64,000 nt of DNA from Antarctobacter heliothermus (GCF_002237555.1 NZ_CP022540.1:2733001-2797000), one strand, 5' to 3'. Positions 42,239 through 51,306 are shown, numbered from the stretch's first letter. Notes: generated by a model not told the origin, from the letters alone. A program made the numbers and translations.

Positions 42239-42598
42239 TCATCCCTCTCCAGTGGGATGCAGAAATGCGGTCGATGTAAAAGGATCGGTGATCCGCTGGC
42301 CTTTGCGCATCAGGTTCATGCGGTATGAGGTCAGTCCTGTCCCGTCTGCGCAGTTTTCGAAACGCAGCGGTTCACGGGCGACACGAACAAGCGCCATTGC
42401 CTCGTATGTCCCTAGGTAGGGATCAAAGCTCTGTGGGGCGTCGGGGACGATGGCCAAGGTGGCGGTATCGCATCCGGTCACCTTACTGAACGGCGGCATT
42501 GATCGGGCGCGCCGTTTTTCGATGTCGCCGGTGACGAACTGTTCGGGTAAGCCGTCTTGGCACCGTTCGAATTCGGTAGCGGTACAGGTCTGGCTCAC
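42239..42598 (-). CDS. Uncharacterised 119-residue protein
   Basis: No family was recognised. The protein is soluble, with no signal peptide; five cysteines lie at the N-terminus and centre (TCTATEFERC, TGCDT, ENCADG). It overlaps the upstream cupin gene by ATGA and precedes fadJ by 77 bp, so it is very likely expressed with them. Its presence in the overlap-linked trio (this gene, cupin, 43062 gene) suggests one small pathway or complex. Confidence 0.65.
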   Translation of the reverse strand: MSQTCTATEFERCQDGLPEQFVTGDIEKRRARSMPPFSKVTGCDTATLAIVPDAPQSFDPYLGTYEAMALVRVAREPLRFENCADGTGLTSYRMNLMRKGQRITDPFTSTAFLHPTGEG

Positions 42599-43062
42599 GG
42601 TTCAGTCACCTCCGCGCCATTCCGGCGCAAAAAGCGCATCTTGCCATCCTCGATCTCGACCCGCAGGTCGACATCCGAATACCAACCCGTCTCGCGGTCG
42701 GTGCGCGCGCCCACGACCACAAAAGCACCCTCGGCCATGGACCGATTGACGATATGGTGCCCGTTCTGGTCGCCGGCGGGAAAACCGCAGCAGTCGCCGG
42801 GCGTTAGCAATGTCTCTCCGGTATCGTCGACCAGTGTAAGAACACCCTCAGTCACGACTAGAAACTCATCCTGACGTTCGTGCCAGTGGCGCAGCGAAGA
42901 CATTGCGCCGGGCGCAAGCCGGACCAGGTTTGCGCCGAACTGGGTCAGCCCGGCGGCATCGCCCAACCGTTGCTGACTACGTCCTTTCATGGCCATATCG
43001 TGCGGGGCAGGGTAGCTGGATCCCGTGCGGACAGGCACCGTGTTCAAATCGATCTTTGGCAT
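42595..43062 (-). CDS. Cupin-domain protein
   Basis: The 155-residue protein has a single cupin barrel: LRHWHERQDEFLVVTEGVLT matches the first motif G(X)5HXH(X)3,4E, and GDCCGFPAGDQNGHHI matches the second with its His. Metal binding is likely. Substrate is unknown; family members include small isomerases, dioxygenases and sensors. It overlaps genes on both sides by one and four bases. Confidence 0.85.
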   Translation of the reverse strand: MPKIDLNTVPVRTGSSYPAPHDMAMKGRSQQRLGDAAGLTQFGANLVRLAPGAMSSLRHWHERQDEFLVVTEGVLTLVDDTGETLLTPGDCCGFPAGDQNGHHIVNRSMAEGAFVVVGARTDRETGWYSDVDLRVEIEDGKMRFLRRNGAEVTEP

Positions 43063-43523
43063 CAGATCCTCCGTCCAGACCGCAAGCGTTCAAGGGTTCT
43101 CGTCCCGATCACTGTGTAGTCACTGTTGTTCATGTTGCAGCGCAGGAGGCTGACCCGCCATAAGGCCGCATCCTTGGTCAGATCCATTTCACAGATGAAT
43201 GGTTCCAGCAGATAGGTCGCGCCCCGCATCACATAGGTCTTGTGGCGTCCGCTGATCTGCGTTGCAGCAGGATCCAGATACCGCGCATCGACGCAGATGC
43301 GGTGGTATTCAGTTGTGCCAAGGTTCAACAGGTTGTCCCGCTGTTCCGACAACATGAAAACCACATCCTCCAATCGCTCGATCTGCAAAGATCCGTCCGC
43401 CATATGGATCGTCAGCGGGACAGAGATCAAATCCTGAAGCCGGGACATGTCGCCGGAAAAAAACATGCTGGCCATCGCGTCGAGGCTGGCCTGATAAATG
43501 TCTGTCGGGCTGGTTGCAGTCAT
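43062..43523 (-). CDS. Uncharacterised 153-residue protein, possibly NTF2/SnoaL-like
   Basis: The pattern of an N-terminal helix pair (IYQASLDAMASMFFSGDMSR) followed by alternating strands (KTYVMRGATYLLEPFICEMD; ALWRVSLLRCNM) looks like an NTF2/SnoaL-like alpha-beta barrel, but the match is weak. It is cytosolic. Its stop overlaps the cupin start (TGATG), which ties it to that gene. A role beside fatty-acid oxidation is inferred from position only. Confidence 0.65.
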   Translation of the reverse strand: MTATSPTDIYQASLDAMASMFFSGDMSRLQDLISVPLTIHMADGSLQIERLEDVVFMLSEQRDNLLNLGTTEYHRICVDARYLDPAATQISGRHKTYVMRGATYLLEPFICEMDLTKDAALWRVSLLRCNMNNSDYTVIGTRTLERLRSGRRI

Positions 43524-43700
43524 TCGATGCCTCGCGATTCCTCGACGGGCAGCGCCGATACCCTGAAATGAGTGGAAACAGCGAACTGTCCAACTCGGGT
43601 ATTGAGAATGCCGGCTGCGCCGGACAATCGCGCGCGTCCAGTGACGCCCAGCAGGCTGGACGCCACAGTTCGCGCGATATCTGGCGGCATCGTCATCGGC

Positions 43701-44912
43701 TTACACGCGCTCGATGATGGTCGCGGCACCCATGCCGGACGCAATACACAGCGTGGCAAGCCCGGTGCCTTTGCCGGACCGCTCCAATTCGTCCAGCATG
43801 GTGCCGAGGATGATCGCCCCGGTCGCGCCCAGCGGGTGACCCATGGCGATGGAACCGCCGTTCACATTTACCTTGCTGTCATCCACGTCAAAGGCTTGCA
43901 TGAAGCGTAACACAACCGAGGCAAAAGCCTCATTGACCTCGAACAGGTCGATGTCGCTGATCGACATGCCGCTGTCCTTGAGGATCTTCTGTGTCGCGGG
44001 GACCGGACCAGTCAGCATGATGGTCGGATCGGTGCCGATTTTGCAGGTCGCCCGGATGCGCGCACGCGGCTTCAGCCCGTATTTCTCACCGAACTCCTTG
44101 TTGCCGATCAACATAGCCGCAGAGCCATCGACGATGCCGGAGCTGTTGCCTGCATGGTGAATGTGGTTGATCCGCTCAAGATGCGGGTACTTCATCAGCG
44201 CGATGGCATCGAACCCCGGCATGACCTCACCCATGTCCTTGAACGACGGCTTGAGCGCGCCCAGCGTCTGCATGTCGGTGCCGGGACGCATGTACTCATC
44301 GTGATCAAGGATGGGCAAGCCGTTCACATCGCGTACTGTGACGATGGATTTTTCGAAACGCTTGTCCGCCCAGGCGGCGGCGGCCCGCTTCTGGCTCTCA
44401 ACCGCCAGTCCGTCCGCGTCATCGCGGGAAAACCCGTATTCGGTGGCGATGATATCGGCCGAGATGCCCTGCGGGACAAAATAGCTGTCCATTGCGATCG
44501 ACGGATCTACGGCAATGGCAGCGCCATCGCTGCCCATGGCCACGCGGCCCATCATCTCGACCCCGCCAGCGATATAGGCCTGACCCGCACCGCCCTTGAC
44601 CTGGTTGGCGGCAAGGTTCACCGCCTCCAGACCCGAGGCGCAGAAGCGGTTGATGGCAAGGCCGGGAATGCTCTCGTCAAGATCAGAGGCCAGCACGGCG
44701 GAGCGCGCAAGACAGCCGCCCTGTTCGCCCACTTGGGTGACATTGCCCCAGATCACATCCTCGACCGCGTGGCCGTCAAGGCCATTGCGCTCTTTCACGG
44801 CATTCAGAACCTGCGCCGACAGACGCAACGAGGTGACTTCGTGCAGCGCGCCCTCCTTGCGGCCCTTGCCGCGCGGCGTGCGAACGGCGTCATAGATATA
44901 TGCTTCGGTCAT
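43701..44912 (-). CDS. fadA: Acetyl-CoA acyltransferase (thiolase)
   Basis: The 403-residue thiolase has the nucleophile Cys90 in NRFCASGLEAVN, the His/Asn regions VNEAFASVV and GGSIAMGHPLGATGA, and the C-terminal Cys in LCIASGMGAA. It performs the final thiolytic step of beta-oxidation, complementing fadJ. A 177-bp gap separates it from the 43062 gene. The GST gene lies 16 bp upstream. Confidence 0.94.
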   Translation of the reverse strand: MTEAYIYDAVRTPRGKGRKEGALHEVTSLRLSAQVLNAVKERNGLDGHAVEDVIWGNVTQVGEQGGCLARSAVLASDLDESIPGLAINRFCASGLEAVNLAANQVKGGAGQAYIAGGVEMMGRVAMGSDGAAIAVDPSIAMDSYFVPQGISADIIATEYGFSRDDADGLAVESQKRAAAAWADKRFEKSIVTVRDVNGLPILDHDEYMRPGTDMQTLGALKPSFKDMGEVMPGFDAIALMKYPHLERINHIHHAGNSSGIVDGSAAMLIGNKEFGEKYGLKPRARIRATCKIGTDPTIMLTGPVPATQKILKDSGMSISDIDLFEVNEAFASVVLRFMQAFDVDDSKVNVNGGSIAMGHPLGATGAIILGTMLDELERSGKGTGLATLCIASGMGAATIIERV

Positions 44913-44928
44913 GTGAGATCCTTTTTCT

Positions 44929-45567
44929 TCAAGTCCGGTCCGCTGGGGAGCCGGGCATCAGGTCATAGGGGCTTTTCCATCGGGGCAGTGCCTCGAGGTT
45001 CGCCAGCCAACGGTCGATCGCAGGCCAATCGCTGCGCGCAAAACCGAAAGGTTCGGGATAAAAGAGATAGCCGCAACAGGTCAGATCGGCGTTTGTGGGC
45101 GCGTCCCCCACGATCCAGTCACGGTTTGCCAAATGCGCGTCGAGAATGCCGTAGGCGCTCTTGAGCCGGCCCTGCAGGAAGCCGATCACCTCAGCGGGTT
45201 GTTTCTCCCTGGGCAGGAAGTTCATCAGGAACCGGGTCATGCCGGCCACCGAGGAAAGTTTGTGATTGTCCCAGAGTATCCAGCGCAGCACGTCGCGCTC
45301 TTCCTCTTTGGACCGGCCACCGTAATGGCCGTAGGTCTCTGACAGATACTGCTGAATGACGCCGGACTGGCTGAGCCGGATGTCACCATCTTCGAGGACC
45401 GGGCATTCGCCCATCTCGTTGACGTCTTGGCGGTAGGGGTCGGAACGGGTCTCTCCGTTGAAGAAATCAACCTTGACTGGCTGCCAGTCGTGGCCTGCCA
45501 ATTCCAGCGCCAATGCCGCCTTGTAAGAATGTCCTGACTCACCGAAGCAGTAGAGTTTCATTGTCAT
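44929..45567 (-). CDS. Glutathione S-transferase family protein
   Basis: The 212-residue protein has a thioredoxin-like N-terminal half (KLYCFGESGHSYKAALALEL, with GECPVLEDGDIRLSQSGVIQ containing the cis-Pro and the QS glutathione-binding turn). The C-terminal half is helical and ends with the N-capping box region DAPTNADLTCCGYL. It probably detoxifies electrophiles or acyl-CoA by-products with glutathione. It is co-oriented with fadA after a short gap. Confidence 0.9.
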   Translation of the reverse strand: MTMKLYCFGESGHSYKAALALELAGHDWQPVKVDFFNGETRSDPYRQDVNEMGECPVLEDGDIRLSQSGVIQQYLSETYGHYGGRSKEEERDVLRWILWDNHKLSSVAGMTRFLMNFLPREKQPAEVIGFLQGRLKSAYGILDAHLANRDWIVGDAPTNADLTCCGYLFYPEPFGFARSDWPAIDRWLANLEALPRWKSPYDLMPGSPADRT

Positions 45568-45606
45568 CGCGCAGCGCCTCCCGTCGCGCTTGTTGTTCCC
45601 GACAGA

Positions 45607-45627
45607 GCGGGGGTTTCACACCCCCGC
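45607..45627. other. GC-rich hairpin
   Basis: GCGGGGGT (45607-45614) pairs perfectly with ACCCCCGC (45620-45627) around TTCAC. Further C and G runs follow before TATTTG, a layout seen repeatedly in intergenic regions of Rhodobacterales. It lies about 40 bp upstream of the GST start. Confidence 0.55.
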
Positions 45628-45635
45628 ACCCCCGT

Positions 45636-45862
45636 GGGCGTATTTGTCCAGAGAAGAAATAGCTGGCGCCTTCCCTGATAACGGCGCGTTAAGGTTAACG
45701 CGCCATGGTTGTTCTTGCGGTACAGGCTGGGGAGCCGATGACCGCCAGAGGAGAAGCCCCGTGCCTAGCCAAAGGCGCGGGCAAGGCGGGAAGGTTGACT
45801 GCAGCCCTGTGTATTGGGCCCGATACGCGACCTTCCTGTTTCTTCTCTGTGGCAAATACCCC
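45636..45862. repeat. Inverted repeat pair flanking ~180 bp
   Basis: Minus-strand ATTTCTTCTCTGGACAAATA plus CGCCC (45636-45660) matches plus-strand GTTTCTTCTCTGTGGCAAAT plus ACCCC (45838-45862) with few differences. The arms point inward towards a 177-bp core that encodes nothing recognisable. This could be a small non-autonomous mobile element or two copies of a dispersed repeat. Confidence 0.55.
45683..45704. promoter_or_regulatory. Perfect palindrome, probable operator
   Basis: GGCGCGTTAA (45683-45692) and TTAACGCGCC (45695-45704) are exact complements separated by GG. The site lies about 115 bp upstream of the GST start and is followed by no T tract. A regulator-binding site is more likely than a terminator. 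Confidence 0.5.
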
Positions 45863-45888
45863 AATCCCCCTCACCTCGCGGCACCGTA

Positions 45889-47028
45889 CTAGAGGGCCCG
45901 CGCAATCAGCTCCTTCATAATCTCGTTTGTTCCGCCATAGATGCGTTGAACCCGGGCATCCGTCCACATCTCGGCCACCGCGTATTCCTGCATAAAGCCA
46001 TAGCCGCCATGCAGTTGCACGCACTCGTCCAGAACTTCTCCCTGCGTGTCTGTCAGCCAGTATTTTGCCATGGCGGCCTTTTCGACGCTCAATTTGCCCT
46101 CCAGATGTTCGGCCATGCAGGCATCAAGGAAGGCACGGGCGACGGTCGTCTTGGTCTGGCATTCGGCCAGCTTGAAACGTGTGTTCTGGAACTGGGTCAG
46201 CGGGCCGCCAAAGGCCTCGCGTTCCTTGCAGTATTGAACTGTGCGTTCGACCGCGCCTTCCATCGCCCCAACGGCGCCACAGGCAATGATCAGCCGTTCC
46301 TGCGGGAGTTGCTGCATCATTTGGTAGAACCCCTGACCTTCGGCCCCGCCCAGCAAATTTTCCGGCGGGATCTCGACATTGTCGAAAAACAGCTCGGACG
46401 TATCGGCGGCGTGGCATCCGATCTTGTCGAGGTTGCGACCACGACTGAACCCTATGGCGCTATCGGTTTCGACCACCATCAGGGACATGCCTTTGGAACC
46501 TTCCTTGGGGTCGGTCTTGGCGGCCACGACAATCAGGTTTGCGTGTTGGCCATTGGTGATAAAGGTCTTTTGCCCACTCAGGCGGTAGGCGTTGCCCTCT
46601 TTTACGGCCTTGGTTTTCAGCCGCTGAACGTCCGATCCACCGGACGGTTCGGTCATTGCCAGCGCGCCGATCAGTTCACCGGTCACCATCTTGGGCAACC
46701 AGCGCGCCTTTTGCTCTTCGGTACCGTAGGACAGGATGTAATGCGCAACGATACCGGAATGGATGCCGTGGCCCCAGCTGGCGAGGTTCGCGCGCGAGGC
46801 TTCGATCAGGATCACGGCCTCGTGGCCGAAGTCGCCCCCGACGCCGCCGTATTCCTCGGGGATCGACGGGCACAGCAGGCCCAGTTCGCCCGCCTGCGCC
46901 CAGGTTTCGCGATCCATCTGGCCCTGCTTGCGCCATTTGTCATAGAGCGGCTGCCATTCGGTTTCGATGAACTTTGCCGTCATCTCGGCCAGCATGGCAT
47001 GCTCGTCGGTCATCCAGTTCTGCGGCAT
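45889..47028 (-). CDS. Acyl-CoA dehydrogenase (first)
   Basis: The 379-residue flavoprotein has the FAD/substrate motif [19 protein letters not shown] and the C-terminal [14 protein letters not shown] and [15 protein letters not shown]. The usual MCAD catalytic Glu position reads Gly here (YGG), while QERLII near residue 240 supplies a Glu at the position used by isovaleryl- and long-chain acyl-CoA dehydrogenases. It introduces the trans-2 double bond at the start of beta-oxidation or leucine breakdown. It is preceded at 10 bp by a small gene. Confidence 0.92.
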   Translation of the reverse strand: MPQNWMTDEHAMLAEMTAKFIETEWQPLYDKWRKQGQMDRETWAQAGELGLLCPSIPEEYGGVGGDFGHEAVILIEASRANLASWGHGIHSGIVAHYILSYGTEEQKARWLPKMVTGELIGALAMTEPSGGSDVQRLKTKAVKEGNAYRLSGQKTFITNGQHANLIVVAAKTDPKEGSKGMSLMVVETDSAIGFSRGRNLDKIGCHAADTSELFFDNVEIPPENLLGGAEGQGFYQMMQQLPQERLIIACGAVGAMEGAVERTVQYCKEREAFGGPLTQFQNTRFKLAECQTKTTVARAFLDACMAEHLEGKLSVEKAAMAKYWLTDTQGEVLDECVQLHGGYGFMQEYAVAEMWTDARVQRIYGGTNEIMKELIARAL

Positions 47029-47038
47029 CGGTCCTCCG

Positions 47039-47251
47039 TTATCTTTTGCGCTCGTCCAGTTCGGCGTTGAACAGCCGTAGACGGTGGGCCAGCGCGTCGG
47101 TGTCTGTCACGCTGTCGAAATGCTCGAACAGGAAAGACAGCGCCTCTCCTTCGTCGAGGCCTGCCTCATGGGAAAATTTTCGCAACTTGCGATAGCCGTC
47201 CTCGGTCATGGCGACCGGGAACCGGCGGGTCAGGCGGAATCGTTTCGGCAT
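47039..47251 (-). CDS. Small uncharacterised basic protein between acyl-CoA dehydrogenases
   Basis: The 70-residue protein starts at ATG 47251 after CCGGAGGATGCC. It is basic at its N-terminus ([11 protein letters not shown]) and has a helix-rich body ([37 protein letters not shown]). No family was recognised; a ribbon-helix-helix-like DNA-binding or a protein-interaction role are both possible. It lies in the same direction between two acyl-CoA dehydrogenase genes, 10 and 55 bp away. Confidence 0.65.
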   Translation of the reverse strand: MPKRFRLTRRFPVAMTEDGYRKLRKFSHEAGLDEGEALSFLFEHFDSVTDTDALAHRLRLFNAELDERKR

Positions 47252-47306
47252 GGCATCCTCCGGGGCTGTGCGCGCGGCGGGGTGTCCCGCCGCGTCCACC
47301 TTTGCC

Positions 47307-49088
47307 TCAGAACGCGTCAGCCTCAAGCGCCATGACCGTATCGGCGCCGCTCTCGATCCGTTTGAGGTGTGTCGCGGTCATCGGCAGCTGTCGGACCATG
47401 TAATAGCGCCCAGTGGCGATCTTGGTTGCGTAAAAGTCGGAATTCCCTTCGCCGGAGGCCAGCTTGGCTTTGGCAGTCCAGGCCATTTTCGACCACATCA
47501 ACCCAAGGCAGACATGCCCAAAGAGGTGCATGAAGTCATACGAGCCGGACAGCGCGTTGTTCGGGTTCTTCATGCCGTTTTGCATGAAATACATGCCCGC
47601 CGCCTGCAGATCCTTGGATGCCGCCTTGAGCGGTTCAAGGAATTGCGCGTCAAACTCTTCGTCCTGGCCTTTGTGCTCATTGGCAAAGCTCTTGACCATG
47701 TCGAAGAAGGCCATGACGTGTTTGCCACCGTCCAGCGCCAGCTTGCGGCCCACCAGGTCCAGCGCCTGAACGCCATTGGCGCCTTCGTAGATCATGGCGA
47801 TGCGGGCGTCGCGGGCGAATTGCGACATGCCCCATTCCTCGATATAGCCGTGGCCGCCGTAGACCTGCTGCGCGGCGGTGGCCATCTCGAACCCCTTGTC
47901 GGTCAGGAAGCCCTTGACCACTGGGGTCAGCAGCGAAATCAACCCGTCGGCGGCGGCGTCGTCCGTCTTGTGCGCGCGGTCGATCATCGACGCGCCCCAA
48001 AAGACAAAAGCCCGCGCCGCTTCGACAAAGCTTTTCTGGTCCATCAGATTGCGGCGGATGTCGGGGTGCACGATCAGCGGGTCGGCGGGACCGTCAGGGT
48101 TTTTCGCTCCGGTGACGTCGCGGCCCTGAAGGCGGTCCTTCGCGTATTCCACGGCGTTCTGATAGGCGACTTCGGCTTGGGCGTAGCCTTGCAGGCCAAC
48201 ACCCACCCGCGCCTCGTTCATCATGGTGAACATGGCGCGCATGCCTTTGTGTTCGTCGCCTAGCAGATAGCCGGTGGCCTCGTCGTAATCCATGACACAG
48301 GTCGAGTTGCCGTGGATGCCCATCTTTTCCTCGATCTTGCCGACCGAGACGCCATTGCGCGCGCCGGGGTTACCCTCGGCGTCCACGATGAACTTGGGCA
48401 CGATGAACAGCGATACACCCTTGATGCCCTCGGGGCCACCGGGGATCTTGGCCAGAACCAGATGGATCACGTTCTGGCTCATGTCGTGGTCACCGGCAGA
48501 GATAAAGATCTTCTGTCCGGTAACTTTGTAGCTGCCATCGTCCTGCGGAACGGCCTTGGTGCGCATCAGGCCCAGATCCGTGCCGCAATGCGGTTCGGTC
48601 AGGTTCATGGTGCCGGTCCATTCGCAGGTCACCATCTTGGGCAGATACATTGCCTTCTGCTCATTGGACCCATGCGCGTGGATCGCCGAGTAGGCACCGT
48701 GGGTCAGGCCCGGATACATGTTAAAGGCCATGTTCGCGGCAGAGAACTGTTCGCCTACAGCGGTGGCCAAGACGTAGGGAAGGCCCTGGCCGCCATATTC
48801 CGGATCACAGTCCAGCGCCGTCCAGCCGCCTTCACGCATCTGGTCAAAGGCTTCAAGAAACCCAGTTGGTGTGCGAACCACACCGTTTTCCAGCACACAG
48901 CCCTCTGTGTCGCCCACCTGGTTCAGCGGCGCCAGCACGTTTTCGGCCATCTTGGCGGCTTCGCCAAGGATCGCCTCCAGAGTGTCGCGGTCCAGATCCT
49001 CATATCCTGGGATCTCTTGCGTGCCGATCTTCAACACGTCGTCGAGTATGAAAACCTGATCCTCGGTTGGCGCTGTGTAGCTGGGCAT
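47307..49088 (-). CDS. Acyl-CoA dehydrogenase with C-terminal extension (second)
   Basis: The 593-residue protein has an acyl-CoA dehydrogenase core ([53 protein letters not shown]) with catalytic Glu in [18 protein letters not shown]. An extra C-terminal helical domain of ~130 residues is typical of the FadE-like 590-600-residue class. It probably acts on medium or long acyl chains. It lies directly downstream of the MerR gene (34 bp) and is likely its target. Confidence 0.93.
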   Translation of the reverse strand: MPSYTAPTEDQVFILDDVLKIGTQEIPGYEDLDRDTLEAILGEAAKMAENVLAPLNQVGDTEGCVLENGVVRTPTGFLEAFDQMREGGWTALDCDPEYGGQGLPYVLATAVGEQFSAANMAFNMYPGLTHGAYSAIHAHGSNEQKAMYLPKMVTCEWTGTMNLTEPHCGTDLGLMRTKAVPQDDGSYKVTGQKIFISAGDHDMSQNVIHLVLAKIPGGPEGIKGVSLFIVPKFIVDAEGNPGARNGVSVGKIEEKMGIHGNSTCVMDYDEATGYLLGDEHKGMRAMFTMMNEARVGVGLQGYAQAEVAYQNAVEYAKDRLQGRDVTGAKNPDGPADPLIVHPDIRRNLMDQKSFVEAARAFVFWGASMIDRAHKTDDAAADGLISLLTPVVKGFLTDKGFEMATAAQQVYGGHGYIEEWGMSQFARDARIAMIYEGANGVQALDLVGRKLALDGGKHVMAFFDMVKSFANEHKGQDEEFDAQFLEPLKAASKDLQAAGMYFMQNGMKNPNNALSGSYDFMHLFGHVCLGLMWSKMAWTAKAKLASGEGNSDFYATKIATGRYYMVRQLPMTATHLKRIESGADTVMALEADAF

Positions 49089-49122
49089 GTCTCTCTCCCT
49101 AAAGTCCTGCCCGCGACCCGAT

Positions 49123-49533
49123 CTATTGGGCCGCGCGCTTTTGCTCCATAGAGGCCAGCATCCGCTCGCCCCATTTCATCTGGTCCTGCAACTCTTCGAT
49201 CGCGGTGTTCAGTTCATCTCGCTGCCGGATCAGATCCGCCAGCCGGCCCTTGGCCACCCCATAGGCTGCTTCCAGCTGCGTCTGCTGCTGGTCACCCACA
49301 TGGTACAGGTCCAGCAGCTGCCGGATCTCCTCCAGGCTGAACCCAAACCGCTTACCGCGCAGGATCAGTTTCAGCCGGGCCCGGTCACGCCGGGTAAACA
49401 GCCTTTTCTGGCCTTCGCGGATCGGGAAGAGCAGCTCCTTCTGCTCATAAAAGCGCAGGGTCCGAGGGGTTACCTCAAACGCTGTGCACATTTCCCGGAT
49501 CGTCATCAGTTGCTCGTCTGTCATGTCTCGCAT
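49123..49533 (-). CDS. MerR-family regulator of the fatty-acid genes (first)
   Basis: The 136-residue protein has a MerR winged helix ([20 protein letters not shown], then [20 protein letters not shown]) and a C-terminal coiled coil ([20 protein letters not shown]) for dimerisation; no metal-binding cysteines are present. Related MerR proteins (LiuR-like) control branched-chain and fatty-acid oxidation in Proteobacteria. It heads the acyl-CoA dehydrogenase operon. An alternative start at 49524 is possible. Confidence 0.9.
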   Translation of the reverse strand: MRDMTDEQLMTIREMCTAFEVTPRTLRFYEQKELLFPIREGQKRLFTRRDRARLKLILRGKRFGFSLEEIRQLLDLYHVGDQQQTQLEAAYGVAKGRLADLIRQRDELNTAIEELQDQMKWGERMLASMEQKRAAQ

Positions 49534-49614
49534 CCCCGGATCTCCATTTTCGTCACATTGGCGTCACGTTGAGGAGGTGCAGGTTGTGCCGCTTTCATAC
49601 AATGGGAATTCTCG

Positions 49615-49657
49615 TTGACGTAACTCATACGCTGCGTCACTTTCTTCTTGACGTAAG
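49615..49657. promoter_or_regulatory. Repeated TTGACGTAA sites, probable MerR operators
   Basis: TTGACGTAAC (49615-49624) and TTGACGTAAG (49648-49657) lie exactly 33 bp apart, with an inverted GCGTCAC between them (49634-49640) and two further CGTCAC motifs nearer the gene (from about 49555). The half-site resembles the ACGTAAA/TTTACGT elements of LiuR-type MerR regulators. The cluster lies 80-125 bp upstream of the first MerR gene. Confidence 0.5.
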
Positions 49658-49689
49658 ATAAGGCAAGGTCAAGCCGTCCGGTGCGCAAC

Positions 49690-49711
49690 AATTTTACCAA
49701 AGGGTAAAATT
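49690..49711. promoter_or_regulatory. Palindrome between the two MerR genes
   Basis: AATTTTACC (49690-49698) pairs exactly with GGTAAAATT (49703-49711) around AAAG. It lies beyond the stop of the second MerR gene and upstream of the first. TTTTACC/GGTAAAA half-sites suggest a dimeric regulator. Confidence 0.45.
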
Positions 49712-49773
49712 TCTGTCTGTGGAATGGCTGTGATTGTTGTGATGACGACAGAGCAGGCGGCAGCGCCCGCCGA

Positions 49774-50151
49774 TCAACCGGCGCTGTTCAGGGTCTCTGC
49801 AGTCTCATCACGCAGCGATTTCAGTTCACCCATCGCCTCGTCCAGCTGTCTGCGCTCATCTTCAAGTTGCGCTAATTGCCGGTCCGCCATGGCTACCCAG
49901 GCGCGCATCTGCGCCTCTGTGCCCTCATGTTCGTAGATCAACAGCCATTGGCGGATGTCTTCAAGCTGAAACCCGAATTTGCGACCGCGCAGAATCAGCG
50001 TCATCCGCGCAATCTCACGCGGGCCGTAGTGGCGCGCGCGGCCATCGCGGTCCGGTGTCAGAAGCTCGATATATTCATAGTAACGCAGGGTTCGCGGTGT
50101 GACGTCGAACTTTGCGCACATCTCCTTGAACGTCAGTCGCGTGTCGCCCAT
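49774..50151 (-). CDS. MerR-family regulator (second)
   Basis: The 125-residue protein has a MerR winged helix (FKEMCAKFDVTPRTLRYYEY, then IELLTPDRDGRARHYGPREI) and a C-terminal coiled coil (LAQLEDERRQLDEAMGELKS). It is a clear paralogue of the 49123 protein. The ATG at 50151 starts the conserved region; the long frame further upstream is an antisense shadow of the thioesterase gene. It is divergent from the thioesterase pair, which it may control. Confidence 0.88.
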   Translation of the reverse strand: MGDTRLTFKEMCAKFDVTPRTLRYYEYIELLTPDRDGRARHYGPREIARMTLILRGRKFGFQLEDIRQWLLIYEHEGTEAQMRAWVAMADRQLAQLEDERRQLDEAMGELKSLRDETAETLNSAG

Positions 50152-50287
50152 GTCCTGTCTCCCCTCGTCCAGACGGAATTTAGGGCCCCGCCGACCCCGA
50201 GACAACCCGCTGTCACGGCTGTACCCGTTTCGGGCCGCTTGCAGCGCTCGGCCCGCGCGCCCATAAAGACCGCCAAGGAGACCCTCC

Positions 50288-50710
50288 ATGAGTGCAGACA
50301 AAGCCCGGATTGCCCGCCAGTTCATTGATTCCATACCGCATTGCCGTGCGCTGGGGATGGAAATCACCGAAATCGGCGATGGTTTGGCCGAGATCCAATT
50401 GCCATATGACGCACGCTTTATCGGTGATCCCGAAACCGGGGTGATCCATGGCGGGGCGGTCTCTGCGCTGATGGACACCTGCAGCGGCGCGGCCGTCATG
50501 AGCCATCCGCGATCCCCGGCAGGCACCGCCACCATCGACCTGCGCATCGACTACATGCGCCCAGCCACGCCGGGCCAGACCATCACCGCGCGGGCCGAAT
50601 GCTATCATATCACCCGGTCAGTTGCCTTTGTCCGGGCCACTGCGACGGACGATGACCCGGACAGGCCGGTGGCCACGGCGGCAGGCACCTTTACAGTCGA
50701 GGGCAAATGA
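50288..50710 (+). CDS. PaaI-family acyl-CoA thioesterase (first)
   Basis: The 140-residue hot-dog-fold protein has the family core [20 protein letters not shown] with HGG, followed by [17 protein letters not shown]. These enzymes hydrolyse acyl- or phenylacetyl-CoA as dimers or tetramers. It starts after AAGGAGACCCTCC. It overlaps a second thioesterase gene by ATGA, so the two may form a heteromer. Confidence 0.88.
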   Translation: MSADKARIARQFIDSIPHCRALGMEITEIGDGLAEIQLPYDARFIGDPETGVIHGGAVSALMDTCSGAAVMSHPRSPAGTATIDLRIDYMRPATPGQTITARAECYHITRSVAFVRATATDDDPDRPVATAAGTFTVEGK

Positions 50711-51219
50711 TGGCGCGCACACCTCCTGAACCCGTTCAGATCATCAAGCAGCGCCGGGATGCGGCCCTGTCGGCGCTGGTATCGGGCGTGCCTTACATGC
50801 AGTATCTCGGGGTGAAATTTGACCGTCGCGGCGATGAACTCACCGCAATTCTGTCCTATGATGAAAAGCTGATCGGCAACCCGTTCCTGCCCGCGATCCA
50901 CGGCGGTGTAACGGCCGCCTTTCTCGAGATGACGGCCATGGTCACGCTAAGCTGGACCTATCTCTGGCAGGACATTGAATCCGGCGCACTTGATCCCGAC
51001 GACATGGCGCGTGGTGCGCTGCCACGCCTGCCAAAGACCATCGACTTTACCGTCGACTACCTGCGCACCGGCCTGCCGCGCGATGCCTACGCCCGCGCCC
51101 GCGTGACCCGTTCAGGCCGACGCTATGCCAGCGTTCAGGCCGAGGCGTGGCAGGACAATCGCGACCGCCCCATCGCCGAGGCAACGGCGCATTTCCTGAT
51201 GCCGCGTCGGGAAGAGTGA
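50707..51219 (+). CDS. PaaI-family acyl-CoA thioesterase (second)
   Basis: The 170-residue hot-dog protein has [20 protein letters not shown] and [20 protein letters not shown], a diverged version of the preceding protein with a ~25-residue insertion between the core helix and the third strand ([20 protein letters not shown]). The four-base overlap implies coupled translation. It probably trims acyl-CoA by-products of the neighbouring beta-oxidation genes. Confidence 0.85.
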   Translation: MMARTPPEPVQIIKQRRDAALSALVSGVPYMQYLGVKFDRRGDELTAILSYDEKLIGNPFLPAIHGGVTAAFLEMTAMVTLSWTYLWQDIESGALDPDDMARGALPRLPKTIDFTVDYLRTGLPRDAYARARVTRSGRRYASVQAEAWQDNRDRPIAEATAHFLMPRREE

Positions 51220-51306
51220 TCCGCCCGTGATGCCGTCCTTGTCGCCCCGCCGCACCTTTCACATGCCAAGGATCTGATCCAGTGGCGGAGGCTTGATTCC
51301 GCCACG

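Larger units (their letters stand above)
45568..45888. other. Intergenic region rich in inverted repeats
   Basis: The 321 bp between the acyl-CoA dehydrogenase stop and the GST start contain a GC-rich hairpin (45607-45627), a near-perfect 22-bp palindrome (45683-45704) and a pair of ~25-bp inverted repeats (45636-45660 and 45838-45862). No gene was recognised between them. It should hold the terminator of the upstream gene and the promoter for GST-fadA. Confidence 0.6.

Noticed and set aside
44154..45164. Plus-strand frame of 336 codons
   Set aside because: It lies antisense to thiolase and GST genes, with no ribosome site or family pattern.
45814..47070. Long plus-strand frame of 418 codons
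   Set aside because: It is antisense to the acyl-CoA dehydrogenase, which has clear family motifs; long antisense frames are common in GC-rich genes.
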